Of a DNA stretch of 64,000 nucleotides, positions 25,286 through 34,090 are shown one piece after another; the stretch's first letter is position 1; each line of letters starts with the position of its first letter. The DNA is from Trileptium ribeirensis. Lineage: Eukaryota; Nematoda; Enoplea; Enoplida; Thoracostomopsidae. The notes below the pieces were generated by a model that did no database searches, was not told where the DNA came from, and saw only the letters and a program-made list of their open reading frames with translations. Position numbers and translations under genes: made by a program. The stretch is from assembly GCA_030248225.1 (NCBI GenBank), contig JASANE010026657.1:62001-126000 (forward strand). Reading direction: 5' to 3'.

Positions 25286-28200
25286 TCTTCATCTTTATTT
25301 GTCGAGTGCTTGTTTGATCACCGGAACGAGTATTGTGCGAGGCAGTTTGGACGAGATAGCGAAAATTAGGCTGTTTCCACCGCTTTCGGAGGCTGGACAC
25401 TAAGCCCCACACCGACAGAAAATGGGAATCACGCAGAACCCCAATCAGTCGTCACTACGCGTTAAAACTTTGACGGTTAGGACCGCCCGGGAATAGGAGG
25501 CCCCCGGCTGCACACTCAAATTAACAAGTTTATAGAGATAGAAATTAAAAATATCAAGTTCACCTAGTTTTAGCTGTATACTATGTAGTGGTCACGGAGA
25601 ACAACCAGTCGCAACAAGCTAAAATTACACCTATGGTAGCTTTCGAGACTACAAAGGACGACGGCTGTCGGGTTAAATTGACGGCCCGTAACCGTCTAGT
25701 GCACCATGATCCGGAAAATAACCGGAGCATGTAGATAGAGCATTGTAAGGACCATTGTTAGCAATTGCATTGCCCTGGACAATGCCAGAATTTCGTAGAG
25801 TACAAAGGTAATCGTTACTCACGCTAAGTCGGGTTGTCGAGACAGAAACAGGACTATTACTCTCCGTATATTTACAACATATCATATATCTATATGTGTG
25901 TGTATGTGCCTCTTAGCCAACTGCGTACGAGTATAAGGCCCCTGTGCTTTCCCTCACAACCGTGACCGCCCCACCCTGAGCATATTTCAGGTAAAACCGC
26001 CCTTTTTTATTATCTCGTTGTAACATACGACTGATGCAAGTCCCCACCCTTCTACATCCTCGTTGTCCCATCCCATTCCTGAACCGGTGCATGCGACCCC
26101 TCGTTTTGTTCATCGTGACGGTACAAATCCAACGACATGCGCCGTACCCCTGTCCGCATTACCGCTGACCCGCTGTAGTCATCTAAAGACGCCCCAATTT
26201 CTCCCGCCAACTACTAGTGGGCGCCAATAATCCGAGATTTTCCTCTATACTTCAAAACGGGCGAACCGCCCCTCATTGTGTTCGTCTCGTCGAGACCCCA
26301 AAAATACCCGGCGGGTCTCCGCCCGCCGCACCGTTACGCGGGACGGCCGACGAAAGCGCCCCTGCCTTCGCCGCCACTCTCTCCAATCGTTGTGATTTTA
26401 GCACCATTTTTACCCCTGCCGCTCCGAATCCCTCATCCGTCACCCTTCATCCGAATCGCCGTTTGACAGCGAGCCGACGATACCCGGCGGGCGTTGCTCC
26501 GCCCATCTGTTAACGCAGGAGAGCCCGCTAAAGCTCCCCGTACTTATATACAACGGAACCCATAGGTCGGTTCCGACCCGCTATTACGTCCTCCCCCTCG
26601 CGTTTGGTATCGATCGGCCCCATTTTTCGTCCTGAGACCGAATCTCATCCCAGCCCCTCTAAAACCCCACGGGATTCCCCTTGTCCCGCTTCCCTTCCCA
26701 CGCCCTCTTCGTGACCTCGCTGTCCTTTTGTCGTCTTGTCCTCGCTCTTTCTCTAACCGACATTCTTGGTCGGTCGCCTTTGTTATCGCTGTTGTTGTTG
26801 TTGGTGTGTTGTAAGTGTATGTTTGTGTTTGTGTATATCTTGAGCGAGCTTTTGTCTACTGTGCCCATGTCTACTGTGCGTAATACATGTGTTTGTGTGT
26901 ATGTGTGTAGATATATGTATATATATCTATATATGTATGTATATTATGTATTATATATATAAGGATAGATCCACCATCGGACGAACGGGGACACAACATA
27001 AAAAACGCGAAAAAATTCAAGAGTTTTAGGGACGGACTGGATACAGGCAATTAAGATGAACAGGAGCGTCTTTAGGGCCCTCCTGTACGCTCTAGAGGCC
27101 TTGGAGCAGGTCCCCTGATTGGTTGGGAACTCGTTGGGGTTTGCTCTGTCGCTGGCCCTGAGACGGGCGCACTCCCGTCGCCGGTCCCCCCACCCCCCCC
27201 CCGCGAGACATTGAAACATAGATAGTCTCATGGAAATCGCAAACTAGCTTGATTTTTCTCGACGTTTTAAGGTGTCCTCATGAGCGAGGGTCACCTTCCA
27301 AGTCAAATTTAGCTTAATTGGGAGGGTGGCATGTCGAAAACCACAAAGGCTGAGTCGATAGTCGACGAGTCGAGATGGGCTGGGAAGATCAAACAATCGA
27401 AAAATGAGCAGATTGTCTGGCGAATTGGGGCTGAAGAAGGACATTGCGTGACCCGAAAGTTGTCATTAGTGGTTCAAATTGAGCGGCTAATGACAACGTC
27501 GTTTGAATGTTGTGGGTTTAAGATCCGATTTCGCAGAACATCCGGTGATAATTGCATGAAATTTGAGCTTAAAAGCTCGGATTTCATGAGAAAATCGGGG
27601 CTGAAATCGCAGATGGCTGACCTCCGAGTACTCAGAGGGTTCAAGTTTGATGTCGGAAAGTTCGATTGAAGCCGACTCTCCCTAAAGACAACGACGGCTT
27701 ACGGTAGCTGTCAAATTTGAATTTCCGGAAGTGTCCACAATTGCACGCCCAAAGAAGAGACCCAAAAAAGTGGGCGTCAAGAAACGTCAACGATTGGATA
27801 GCGACAAAATCGCTATCCTAAACTACAGACGAAAATTCCGAGCTTACGACAAACGCGTCGACTCTTGGAATCAGTTCGACTTCCTCAGCGCGGAGTTTGG
27901 TGGACTTTACTGACCGGCTCCGACGCATTTTCTTTAATGTTTTAGGTTTAATGCTTTCCAGTGCTTTCCTTTCGCGTGTACGATTGGATTCGACAGTAGG
28001 AGGACCCGCTTGGACCACCTTGGCCCTGCGGAAGGGGACAAGCATTTGCTGTCCCGGATCGACTATTGTAAGTCAGGAGAACTGAGTGTATGGGGGTTTA
28101 GTTTCCCCGCGTGTAACAGTGACAGATCATTCGCCGCGCGAAAATTTGCATTATAGCAGCACGAACCTTCTCCTTGTAGGGTAACTTGACAGTGATCGCT

Positions 28201-30162
28201 GAGCGCCCCGCCTTCCCACTGACTGGCTACGCTGTTTAAACCACCTGACTGACCTTCCTCTATCGAGTCCCGTTTTAGGCGTTCTTGGGATTGCACGGAA
28301 TTGCTGTAGAAGATAGGACAAATAGCCGAAGTCCGTCTGATTCCCCGTGGTCTTAGGTAGGGCACACCGAAATGGACGCCTCTCGTCCAGGTTTTACATG
28401 ACTTGCTGGTTTGAGCTAGGGTTATCGAATATTCCTGAGCCGACCACGGTAAAATTTCCTTGAACATGTACGTCGAAGAAAAAGGGACTTGTTTAATGGT
28501 TTGCTCTTATGGTTTACAAATTTACAGCTTAGTTGATTGTTCGACGCTCATGCCATGTTTGAGCTCGGACAGAAATGCAGCTTAGGAACAGAGGACTAGC
28601 CTGCGTTGGGCTTTAGGAAGCCCTTAAAATTTCATTTCTATGTATGAGCTAAGAAAATTTAGGAACTCAAAAGAGTGAACAAATTCTAAGTAACGTATCT
28701 TGAGCTTAAGGTGATTGCCACTCCCAAGGAACCTTGGTAATGGATTGTCTCGGTTTTATTGTTGGACTCTTGTTTTATAGCATTTAGGTGTGTTCGGATT
28801 AATAAAATCTTGCAGGAAACATTGCACCAGCTTTAAGGCAAATATTGTATCAGCGTGCATCTCAAATAAGCACGCATTTCGCCATGATGACTGACCGAAA
28901 AATGCTAGGCAATACCCCCGTTCCCAAAATATCCCAGTACGCGGCCAACGGGGCAAAGCCTCTAGCCGTCCCAGAATTCCGTTCGCCCCAGTTAATGCCG
29001 CGTACGAACCGTTTGACATTAAAATGTCATTTTTGTGCACTCTGAAATACACCGTTAAAACGATCAAACTTCCGAGTGCTCACCGTAATAAAACTACATG
29101 ATCTTCCCTTTTAAACGTCCCAAAATAGCCGTTGCTAAAAGAATCTCCCACCATTGGCTTCTTCCGTCGATACTTCTTGCGGGAGACACTCGCGGTGCTT
29201 CCGTCTTCAAAATATGTACTATGTATGACCAAGTTCTAGCTTTCATTCCTATTTCCTCTTTCCTATTGCCCTTTAGCAAATTCGATCCTGCACAGGGAAT
29301 TTAAGCCCGCTGCAGGTTCATTAGACTTAACCATTCAGCCATAGAAATATAGGAACATCGACAAGTCGATGATAACTGAACTGCTCAACAGTGTAGTTGA
29401 GACACTGCAATACAGCAGTGTAATAAGGAATTAGGATAGCCGATTGAGAGAGACAACGAAACAACGCCCAGCGAGAAAAGAAAAGATGCAGACGCGTCCG
29501 GGGCCGACCGCCCTGTGCCCCGGTGTTTCAAAATGACCCTAAGGTTAGAAAATAAGATCGGGGAACCGATCGGCAGGGCGCATGCCGCCCGTCTGTCGTG
29601 CCTCCACCAGGCTATTACAAAATTGGCCGAGGAGTCGACATAAACAACTAAATAACCAGGCTCGCCCCTGGGGCGGCCCAGAATTGTTCAGGAAATCGCC
29701 TAGTGCTGTTTTCACGCTACGACCAACCCCTACCGCTCTATATTTGATGAATTATTCCACCCCCTATTCTCTCGCTTCCCCGTTCGGTCAGTTGTACTGT
29801 TGATGGGCAAAGTTACCTGAGACGACGGTGCGAATCAATCTGTAGGCATAACCGTCGGGTTTACTTCGAGTAACAACCGGACCGTACTATTTTTAGTGTT
29901 GCTAGAGTAGAACTGGCATAGTCATGTCCCGTCTCCATTCTTTCCCTTAACCTAGTCTAATGTCCGTCACCGCATGTCTGATATGGTACATTAGGAGCAT
30001 TTTTGAAGCACTCTAGGGCCCCTGCTTGCTGTTCCCCATAGCTGAAACAATCGATAACATTGAGCCGAAGCAGGCGTAGCCGCCCCTAGTCCGCGAACTG
30101 GCGGATATCTGCATGTTCCGTCCCTGTTTTCCTCATAAGGCCCTATACCCCCTAATGTATTG
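25286..30162. other. GC-rich stretch of unknown nature, no gene recognised
   Basis: The base composition is clearly higher in GC than in the neighbours on either side of the 25-35 kb region. Open frames here (for example 26217-26513 +, 27331-27669 +, 28063-28467 -) have no recognisable motif, and several overlap in opposite frames. Two related GC-rich hairpin segments lie near 26307 and 26481 ('atacccggcgggt' and 'atacccggcgggcg', each followed by a gttacgcg- or gttaacgc-like word). Clean hairpins occur at 27555-27588 (8+6 bp stem) and 27796-27818 (9-bp perfect stem, loop caaaa). A TG/TA-rich simple repeat lies at 26880-26960. This may be host DNA that received the viral block, or part of the same large element. 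Confidence 0.5.
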
Positions 30163-30357
30163 AACAAGGCAAGCTCCATTAGCGAAATTTGTCACAACAT
30201 CCTTTACGGCACATTTTCATTAACTAGCAATGATAAGAAGAACCTTAGGACACACAAACAAGTACTAACAAAATTTCCCAGGCTTCGAGATAACATAAAA
30301 AGGCAAACACTTTCACGCAATATAGAACTTTTGAAGTTAATATTATCAATATGGTAA
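30163..30357 (+). CDS. Small viral-type ORF, 5'-truncated
   Basis: An open frame starts after an in-frame TAA near 30137-30139 and has no ATG. It encodes about 65 residues: an EICHNIL-type N-terminal segment, a Lys/Arg/His-rich middle (KKNLRTHKQVLTK), and a hydrophobic C-terminus (ELLKLILSIW). From memory this layout matches a short conserved protein next to capsid genes in Polinton/adintovirus elements, where an 'EIC-x-NIL' start and a basic 'KK-x-L-x-x-HK' stretch precede a hydrophobic tail. The missing start coincides with the switch from GC-rich to AT-rich DNA, so the element appears cut or joined here. The stop overlaps the next gene's ATG by 7 nt. Confidence 0.5.
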   Translation, partial: NKASSISEICHNILYGTFSLTSNDKKNLRTHKQVLTKFPRLRDNIKRQTLSRNIELLKLILSIW

Positions 30358-30758
30358 AACAATATTTATTAGTACCACCAAGTTGGATGGAAACTCGCGA
30401 GAAGGAAGAAAGTGTAAAACAACCTATAGTAGTTGATACTGTAGAAGACAATAAGCCGGATGATATGGTTTCTTTATTTCCTAAACGTAAACAAACAAAA
30501 GCTAAAGTGTTAATAAATTACATACAAAATATTAAGACAGATTCCAATAACAGAGTAATATACAGAGACAGTTCAGTTGGTTCAACGTTATACGATCTCG
30601 TACGGTACTTTATTACTGATACCGGTCATTTCTCAGCTCCCAAACCAATAGATGCAGATAAGTTCCGACATGAGTATCTTTCAGCAGTTCCAACAGGTGC
30701 CTTCGGTAAAGGAAAATCACATGAAAAGACACTAGATTGGAAAACACTACGACCATGA
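30351..30758 (+). CDS. 135-aa Polinton-type hypothetical protein
   Basis: An ATG start overlaps the preceding ORF by 7 nt, and the TGA stop overlaps the next ATG (ATGA). The N-terminus (residues 1-40) is acidic and Val/Glu-rich. Residues 43-88 contain 'FPKRKQTKAKVLINYI', then 'GSTLYDLVRYF'. That resembles, from memory, a recurring domain in animal Polinton and related elements: a basic segment, KA-x-x-L-x-x-Y, then GS-x-x-x-DLV. The function is unknown to me. The C-terminus is basic. No transmembrane segment or signal peptide is evident. The tight spacing with neighbours implies a shared polycistronic or leaky-scanning expression strategy. Confidence 0.7.
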   Translation: MVKQYLLVPPSWMETREKEESVKQPIVVDTVEDNKPDDMVSLFPKRKQTKAKVLINYIQNIKTDSNNRVIYRDSSVGSTLYDLVRYFITDTGHFSAPKPIDADKFRHEYLSAVPTGAFGKGKSHEKTLDWKTLRP

Positions 30759-31372
30759 ATACTACTTTCGGGAAGTGCAAAGCTAAGAACGGTATGGATT
30801 TAGCACTATTTTCAAGCAAAGAAAGTCCTCTCAGTCTAAATCACATCGCCGATTTTACTGTAGATGGAATTACATACAATACTCTGCAGCAATATTACCA
30901 GTCGGCGAAAGCAGGATTTTTCCAGTGTGGTGCTACAATGTTTGAAATAATGATGGAATCGTCGCCCAAGAAGCAGAAACAAATTGGACAATCCCTTAGA
31001 AGTAGCTACGTCGCCAGAGACTGGAAATTGTTACGAGACGAAATATTATTAAAAGGGATGGAAGCAAAGACTAGTCAATTAAATGAAATTTATGATCTAC
31101 TGTTGTCTACAAAACACGCTATCATTGCTGAAGCTGGTATTGACGGAATCGGGATTTATATCAACGACCCACGAATTAAAAATATTAACAAGTGGCCTAA
31201 CGATAACTGGCTCGGAAGATTGTGGATGATTGTGCGATATGGATTTCAAAGTAATGAACTTAGTGGCAAAAACATCGACGGGTACCCCTATCAACTTAGC
31301 ATCACTTGCGAAAACACTGGAGAGGATCAAATACAACCCTCAACGATTTCGAGCAGCAACGCTAAGACTTAA
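30755..31372 (+). CDS. NADAR-domain protein (YbiA-like N-glycosidase)
   Basis: The 205-residue product starts at an ATG that overlaps the previous stop as ATGA. The NADAR fold spans roughly residues 18-164, with 'FTVDGITYNTLQQYYQSAKA' (residues 34-53), 'SSPKKQKQIG' (69-78), 'RDWKLLRDEIL' (88-98), 'LLLSTKHAIIAEAGIDGIGI' (115-134) and 'NWLGRLWMIVR' (151-161). NADAR proteins cleave N-glycosidic bonds, in riboflavin-pathway intermediates or in ADP-ribosylated guanine. They occur in bacteria, eukaryotes and viruses. The usual T-x-EHYYQ element reads TLQQYYQ here, so the Glu-His pair is replaced by Gln-Gln and activity may be altered. The last 134 nt overlap the TBP gene in another frame. A role in reversing host ADP-ribosylation is inference. 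Confidence 0.85.
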   Translation: MNTTFGKCKAKNGMDLALFSSKESPLSLNHIADFTVDGITYNTLQQYYQSAKAGFFQCGATMFEIMMESSPKKQKQIGQSLRSSYVARDWKLLRDEILLKGMEAKTSQLNEIYDLLLSTKHAIIAEAGIDGIGIYINDPRIKNINKWPNDNWLGRLWMIVRYGFQSNELSGKNIDGYPYQLSITCENTGEDQIQPSTISSSNAKT

Positions 31373-31772
31373 AGAAGGGGGTAGTGTAATGTTCTGGCCA
31401 AACGGTTCTATACAATTTCTCGGTTTTACATCAATAGAAGAAGTCGACGCAGCTGGTATCAAAGTTAAGAAAATATTAAAAAACTTTGGACATGTAACGA
31501 ATGAACTCAAATTTACTATATGTTCCGTAACAGGGTGGTATAACACCGGGTCCAATATTAAACTAGAAAATTTATATGAAAAACTACGGAACTTTGTTAC
31601 TATTATTTTTGAACCAGAACTATTTCCTTCATTAAACTTCAAATATAAAGGCAGCACACTATCAGTATTCAGAACTGGAAAGATTATAATTACTGGGACT
31701 AAAAGTAAAGATGACTGTTACAATATAGCTAAAGATATTTACAGTAAAGGAATCGAAAATTTATTTACATAA
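31239..31772 (+). CDS. Virus-type TATA-binding protein homologue
   Basis: The 177-residue product is almost exactly one TBP core: repeat 1 is residues 2-88 and repeat 2 is residues 90-177. Diagnostic matches are 'KYNPQRFRAATLRL' (31-44), 'FEPELFPSLNF' (124-134), 'TGKIIITGTKSKDD' (146-159) and 'AKDIY' (164-168). The four DNA-kinking phenylalanines of TBP (yeast Phe99, 116, 190 and 207) correspond to Phe37, Phe52, Phe129 and Phe144, all kept. The minor-groove Asn of repeat 1 is present (MNLV). The repeat 2 equivalent appears to be Ser (ICSV). The ATG at 31239 is preferred because repeat 1 begins right there. The gene overlaps NADAR by 134 nt. No N-terminal extension exists, unlike animal host TBP. 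The likely role is promoter recognition for the element's own genes. Confidence 0.92.
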   Translation: MDFKVMNLVAKTSTGTPINLASLAKTLERIKYNPQRFRAATLRLKEGGSVMFWPNGSIQFLGFTSIEEVDAAGIKVKKILKNFGHVTNELKFTICSVTGWYNTGSNIKLENLYEKLRNFVTIIFEPELFPSLNFKYKGSTLSVFRTGKIIITGTKSKDDCYNIAKDIYSKGIENLFT

Positions 31773-31804
31773 AAGGAAAGTGCACATGCAATGATAACAA
31801 GAAA

Positions 31805-32140
31805 ATGGATCTTACTGTTGTTAAGCCTCTATCAGCCCTAAGTATACACCTCCCAGCAGCAGTTGAAGCCACTTTGGTTCAAGTAAATAATGCACATGTA
31901 GAAGCAAGCGGAAAGAAACCCTTTATTATCACTGCAAACTTTGTAGAAAATACACCATTCAACGATACATACTGTAACTTACTACATGTAGCGACCAATT
32001 CTACAGACTTTAAGAGCATTCGATCAGTAAAAAATTCTCATATACGTGACCTACAATTAGAAGTATTTGACAGTGATACCAAGAAACTTCAGAACGGTAC
32101 GCTATACCTTAATTTATGCTTCATACATAAAAAGAATTAA
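31805..32140 (+). CDS. 111-aa protein, possible minor capsid component
   Basis: An ATG start lies 32 nt after the TBP stop. The N-terminal half is hydrophobic/beta-rich (LSALSIHLPAAVEATLVQV). The C-terminal part contains 'NSHIRDLQLEVFDSDTKKL', followed by an alternating hydrophobic strand ending FIHKKN. This ending resembles, from memory, the C-terminal strands of small capsid-associated proteins in Polinton-like elements (an 'R-x-L-x-V-x-x-x-D-x-x-G/K' strand, then a hydrophobic strand), which fits a single jelly-roll or vertex protein. That is inference, and the similarity is short. It sits between TBP and the basic protein, directly in the capsid gene cluster. Confidence 0.6.
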   Translation: MDLTVVKPLSALSIHLPAAVEATLVQVNNAHVEASGKKPFIITANFVENTPFNDTYCNLLHVATNSTDFKSIRSVKNSHIRDLQLEVFDSDTKKLQNGTLYLNLCFIHKKN

Positions 32141-32159
32141 TTACCCAGATATTACAATT

Positions 32160-32312
32160 ATGGATATACCACTATCATTCAAAGTTAATCAAGCTTCAAA
32201 ACACCGATTAGTAACAGGACAGACAGTTAAGAAGCAAATAAAAAGAATTAAGAGGAAAAGAGTACATAAAAAGAAATCGCACCCAAAGCAAAAGACAATA
32301 TTTCAACAATGA
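32160..32312 (+). CDS. Highly basic 50-aa protein, core-like
   Basis: The first ATG in this frame is at 32160. The frame is open further upstream, but without an ATG, back through the end of the 111-aa gene. The product is 50 residues, and Lys, Arg and His make up most of residues 20-45 (for example 'KKQIKRIKRKRVHKKK'). It has no acidic cluster and no membrane segment. Short protamine-like proteins next to the capsid gene are typical of adenovirus-type and adintovirus-type genomes, where they condense DNA in the particle. That role is inferred from composition and position. The TGA stop overlaps the capsid ATG as ATGA. Confidence 0.65.
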   Translation: MDIPLSFKVNQASKHRLVTGQTVKKQIKRIKRKRVHKKKSHPKQKTIFQQ

Positions 32313-33616
32313 CATCGTTAGCTAATCTACATTGGACTCGAGAACCCATGTATCAAAATGAAGTTGAAGAGTCTCAGATTATGGAATTTACCAGTAACAC
32401 AGGACAAGTTATAGAGGATGAAGTGACACCACTGGAATTCAAAGTCCCTAAATCGGATTATCTCATCGACTTGGGTCAAATATTTTTAACATTCAAAGTA
32501 AATATATCGCATAGTTCCCCACCTAAACAGCCAGCAACACCAAAAGCTCCTCCAAAGAAACGAAACAAGCGGTCAGTGACAAATCAAGCTTTCCCATGTA
32601 ACCAGATGGGATATGCTATATTTAATCAGGTGGAAATGAAAATCAACGGTGAGTCGGTTACTACAAATCAGTCAAATTATCAGTGGCTGACATATATTCT
32701 TCACCTACTCCACTACACTAAAGAAGAACGAAATTGCTTACTACGCACAGCTGGATGGTTTCAAGACAAATCTTATCTAATGGATAGTACGGAGGATAAT
32801 GGTGGAGCAACGGAGCGGTACTCTTATTTTCTCAACAATGGAGGAAGCGTATACATGCCCGTCATCACACCCGTCACGTTCAATGGGGGCTATCTTCCCC
32901 CTCAAACGGAGCTGCATTTCAAGTTTTCCAGGAACCAGCTATCACAAATAATTCAAGGCAAGAAAAACATAAAGTATTCGATAACTATTACTGAACCAAT
33001 ACTTAAAGTCAACATGATCAAGCTCTACAGTAAGGCACTTAATAATATTAATAATATATATCAATCAAAAAGTGCTTTATACCCATGCGTTACCTACGAA
33101 ATACGAACATTTGGTCTCGGTAAAGATAATCAAAACTTCGACTTTACTGTATTTGAAGAAGATCTACCCCGTCGCATATTCGCATGGATGGTTGCAAAGG
33201 ATACATTCAACGGAAATATCGAGAAAAATATCTACGATCTCAAATTACCGGATATGACAAAGTTTCAAGTACTGGTGAACAATCTATCGCTACCTAATCA
33301 AAGTCCACTCGTGGTTAATACTGGAACCATTCCGGAACTGTACGCAAGTCTACTTCGAGGGCTCAACTACGTCAACAGGGATATTGGCTTTGGACCATAT
33401 GATATGAAAGGTGGTTTTGGAGTATTCGCAATCGATATTTCGCCGGATCATTCAAGCGGCTGTGGGAGCTACATTTCAAAGGTCAAAGATGGCAACGTCA
33501 GGCTACTTATCGACTTCAAAGCAACACTGGCGGAATCAATGGTATTATTCGTCATGGGAGAGTATCCGAAGACTATGAAGATGATTAAAGATCAAAATAA
33601 AATAGAATGGATTTAA
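32309..33616 (+). CDS. Double-jelly-roll major capsid protein, Polinton/adintovirus type
   Basis: The 435-residue product has an ATG overlapping the preceding stop (ATGA). The pattern of the animal 'F54H12.2-like' capsid family is clear: 'TPLEFKVPKSDYLIDLGQIF' (residues 40-59, first strands of jelly roll 1), 'GYAIFNQVEMKINGESV' (101-117), and a Tyr-rich stretch then 'TAGWFQDKSY' (147-156). The C-terminal strands contain 'GNVRLLIDFKATLAESMVLF', then 'GEYPKTMKMIKDQNKIEWI'. A Pro/Lys-rich loop (residues 71-89) looks like a surface insertion. The length is within the family range, and there is no internal stop or frameshift. This protein would form the pseudo-hexameric capsomers. Intactness suggests a recent, active or maintained copy. 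No portal, ATPase or protease gene lies nearby. Confidence 0.9.
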   Translation: MTSLANLHWTREPMYQNEVEESQIMEFTSNTGQVIEDEVTPLEFKVPKSDYLIDLGQIFLTFKVNISHSSPPKQPATPKAPPKKRNKRSVTNQAFPCNQMGYAIFNQVEMKINGESVTTNQSNYQWLTYILHLLHYTKEERNCLLRTAGWFQDKSYLMDSTEDNGGATERYSYFLNNGGSVYMPVITPVTFNGGYLPPQTELHFKFSRNQLSQIIQGKKNIKYSITITEPILKVNMIKLYSKALNNINNIYQSKSALYPCVTYEIRTFGLGKDNQNFDFTVFEEDLPRRIFAWMVAKDTFNGNIEKNIYDLKLPDMTKFQVLVNNLSLPNQSPLVVNTGTIPELYASLLRGLNYVNRDIGFGPYDMKGGFGVFAIDISPDHSSGCGSYISKVKDGNVRLLIDFKATLAESMVLFVMGEYPKTMKMIKDQNKIEWI

Positions 33617-33733
33617 ATGTTTAGTTTAGCATTGAGGAATAGGCATAGGTTTACTTGAGCACAGTAGTTTAAGGCTTAGGTTTGCTTGAGATGTATACTG
33701 TATGTCATAATGATTTTTAAATGAAAAAGAAAA
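33617..33733. other. 3' untranslated segment of the capsid cassette
   Basis: An AT-rich leader to the ribozyme. It holds two direct repeats of 'aggyataggtttrcttgag' type (near 33639 and 33672). Confidence 0.5.
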
Positions 33734-33816
33734 AAACAAATAATGGTAGCCACTATCTCAGCTAATGAGAAAGGAAGCCATCTGATGAGTGCCCTTGGCA
33801 GGGACGAAATTTGTTT
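33734..33816 (+). ncRNA. Hammerhead self-cleaving ribozyme
   Basis: The full hammerhead architecture is visible. Stem III: aaacaaat (33734-33741) pairs perfectly with atttgttt (33809-33816). The cleavage triplet is A-U-A, with predicted scission after A33742. Stem I: atgg (33743-33746) pairs with ccat (33778-33781), an internal loop tag/aag follows, then cc/gg (33750-33751 with 33773-33774) and a distal ctca/tgag hairpin (33757-33760 with 33766-33769). The core is ctgatga (33782-33788). Stem II: g33789-c33805 and t33790-a33804, one bulged G, then ccc/ggg with loop uuggca. GAA follows, then A33809, which closes stem III. G-C at the base of stem II and A-U at the base of stem III are canonical. 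The bulge in stem II and the AUA triplet (commonly GUC) are the unusual points. It lies 118 nt after the capsid stop, in sense. Confidence 0.85.
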
Positions 33817-34000
33817 GTGTGCCTATTATTAAACTACCGTTTCGTCTATATACTTATATTTAGTTATTAGAAGTGTTGGTATATATATGATTAAGTTTAG
33901 TTGCTAAATGCTTATATTATAAAGTTATATTTTCTATACATATACTGCATATGCATAATAACATATACTGCATATACTATACAGTGTTCTTTCAATACAC
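33817..34000. other. AT-rich stretch after the ribozyme
   Basis: Contains short direct repeats of 'catatactgcatat' near 33946 and 33962. No gene is seen. Confidence 0.5.
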
Positions 34001-34003
34001 CAC

Positions 34004-34090
34004 GCCCAATATTTTATAAACCCTGATAAAACATAGCCCCGCCCCTTATTTCCTTTCAGCCAATCAGCGACCGAATAAAACCAAAAAAGT
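34004..34090. promoter_or_regulatory. Possible promoter: GC boxes, TATA-like and CCAAT elements
   Basis: Within 90 bp there are a 'ccacgccc' box, a TATA-like 'attttataaa', a 'ccccgcccc' box, and a perfect 'gccaatcagcg' CCAAT element at 34060-34066. This clustering fits a polymerase II promoter. No gene follows on either side within sight, so its direction and target are unknown. Confidence 0.35.

Noticed and set aside
27331..28467. 112-aa (+) and 134-aa (-) ORFs in the GC-rich stretch as genes
   Set aside because: No recognisable motif, no splice signals and opposite-strand neighbours of similar quality. GC-rich sequence yields long chance frames.
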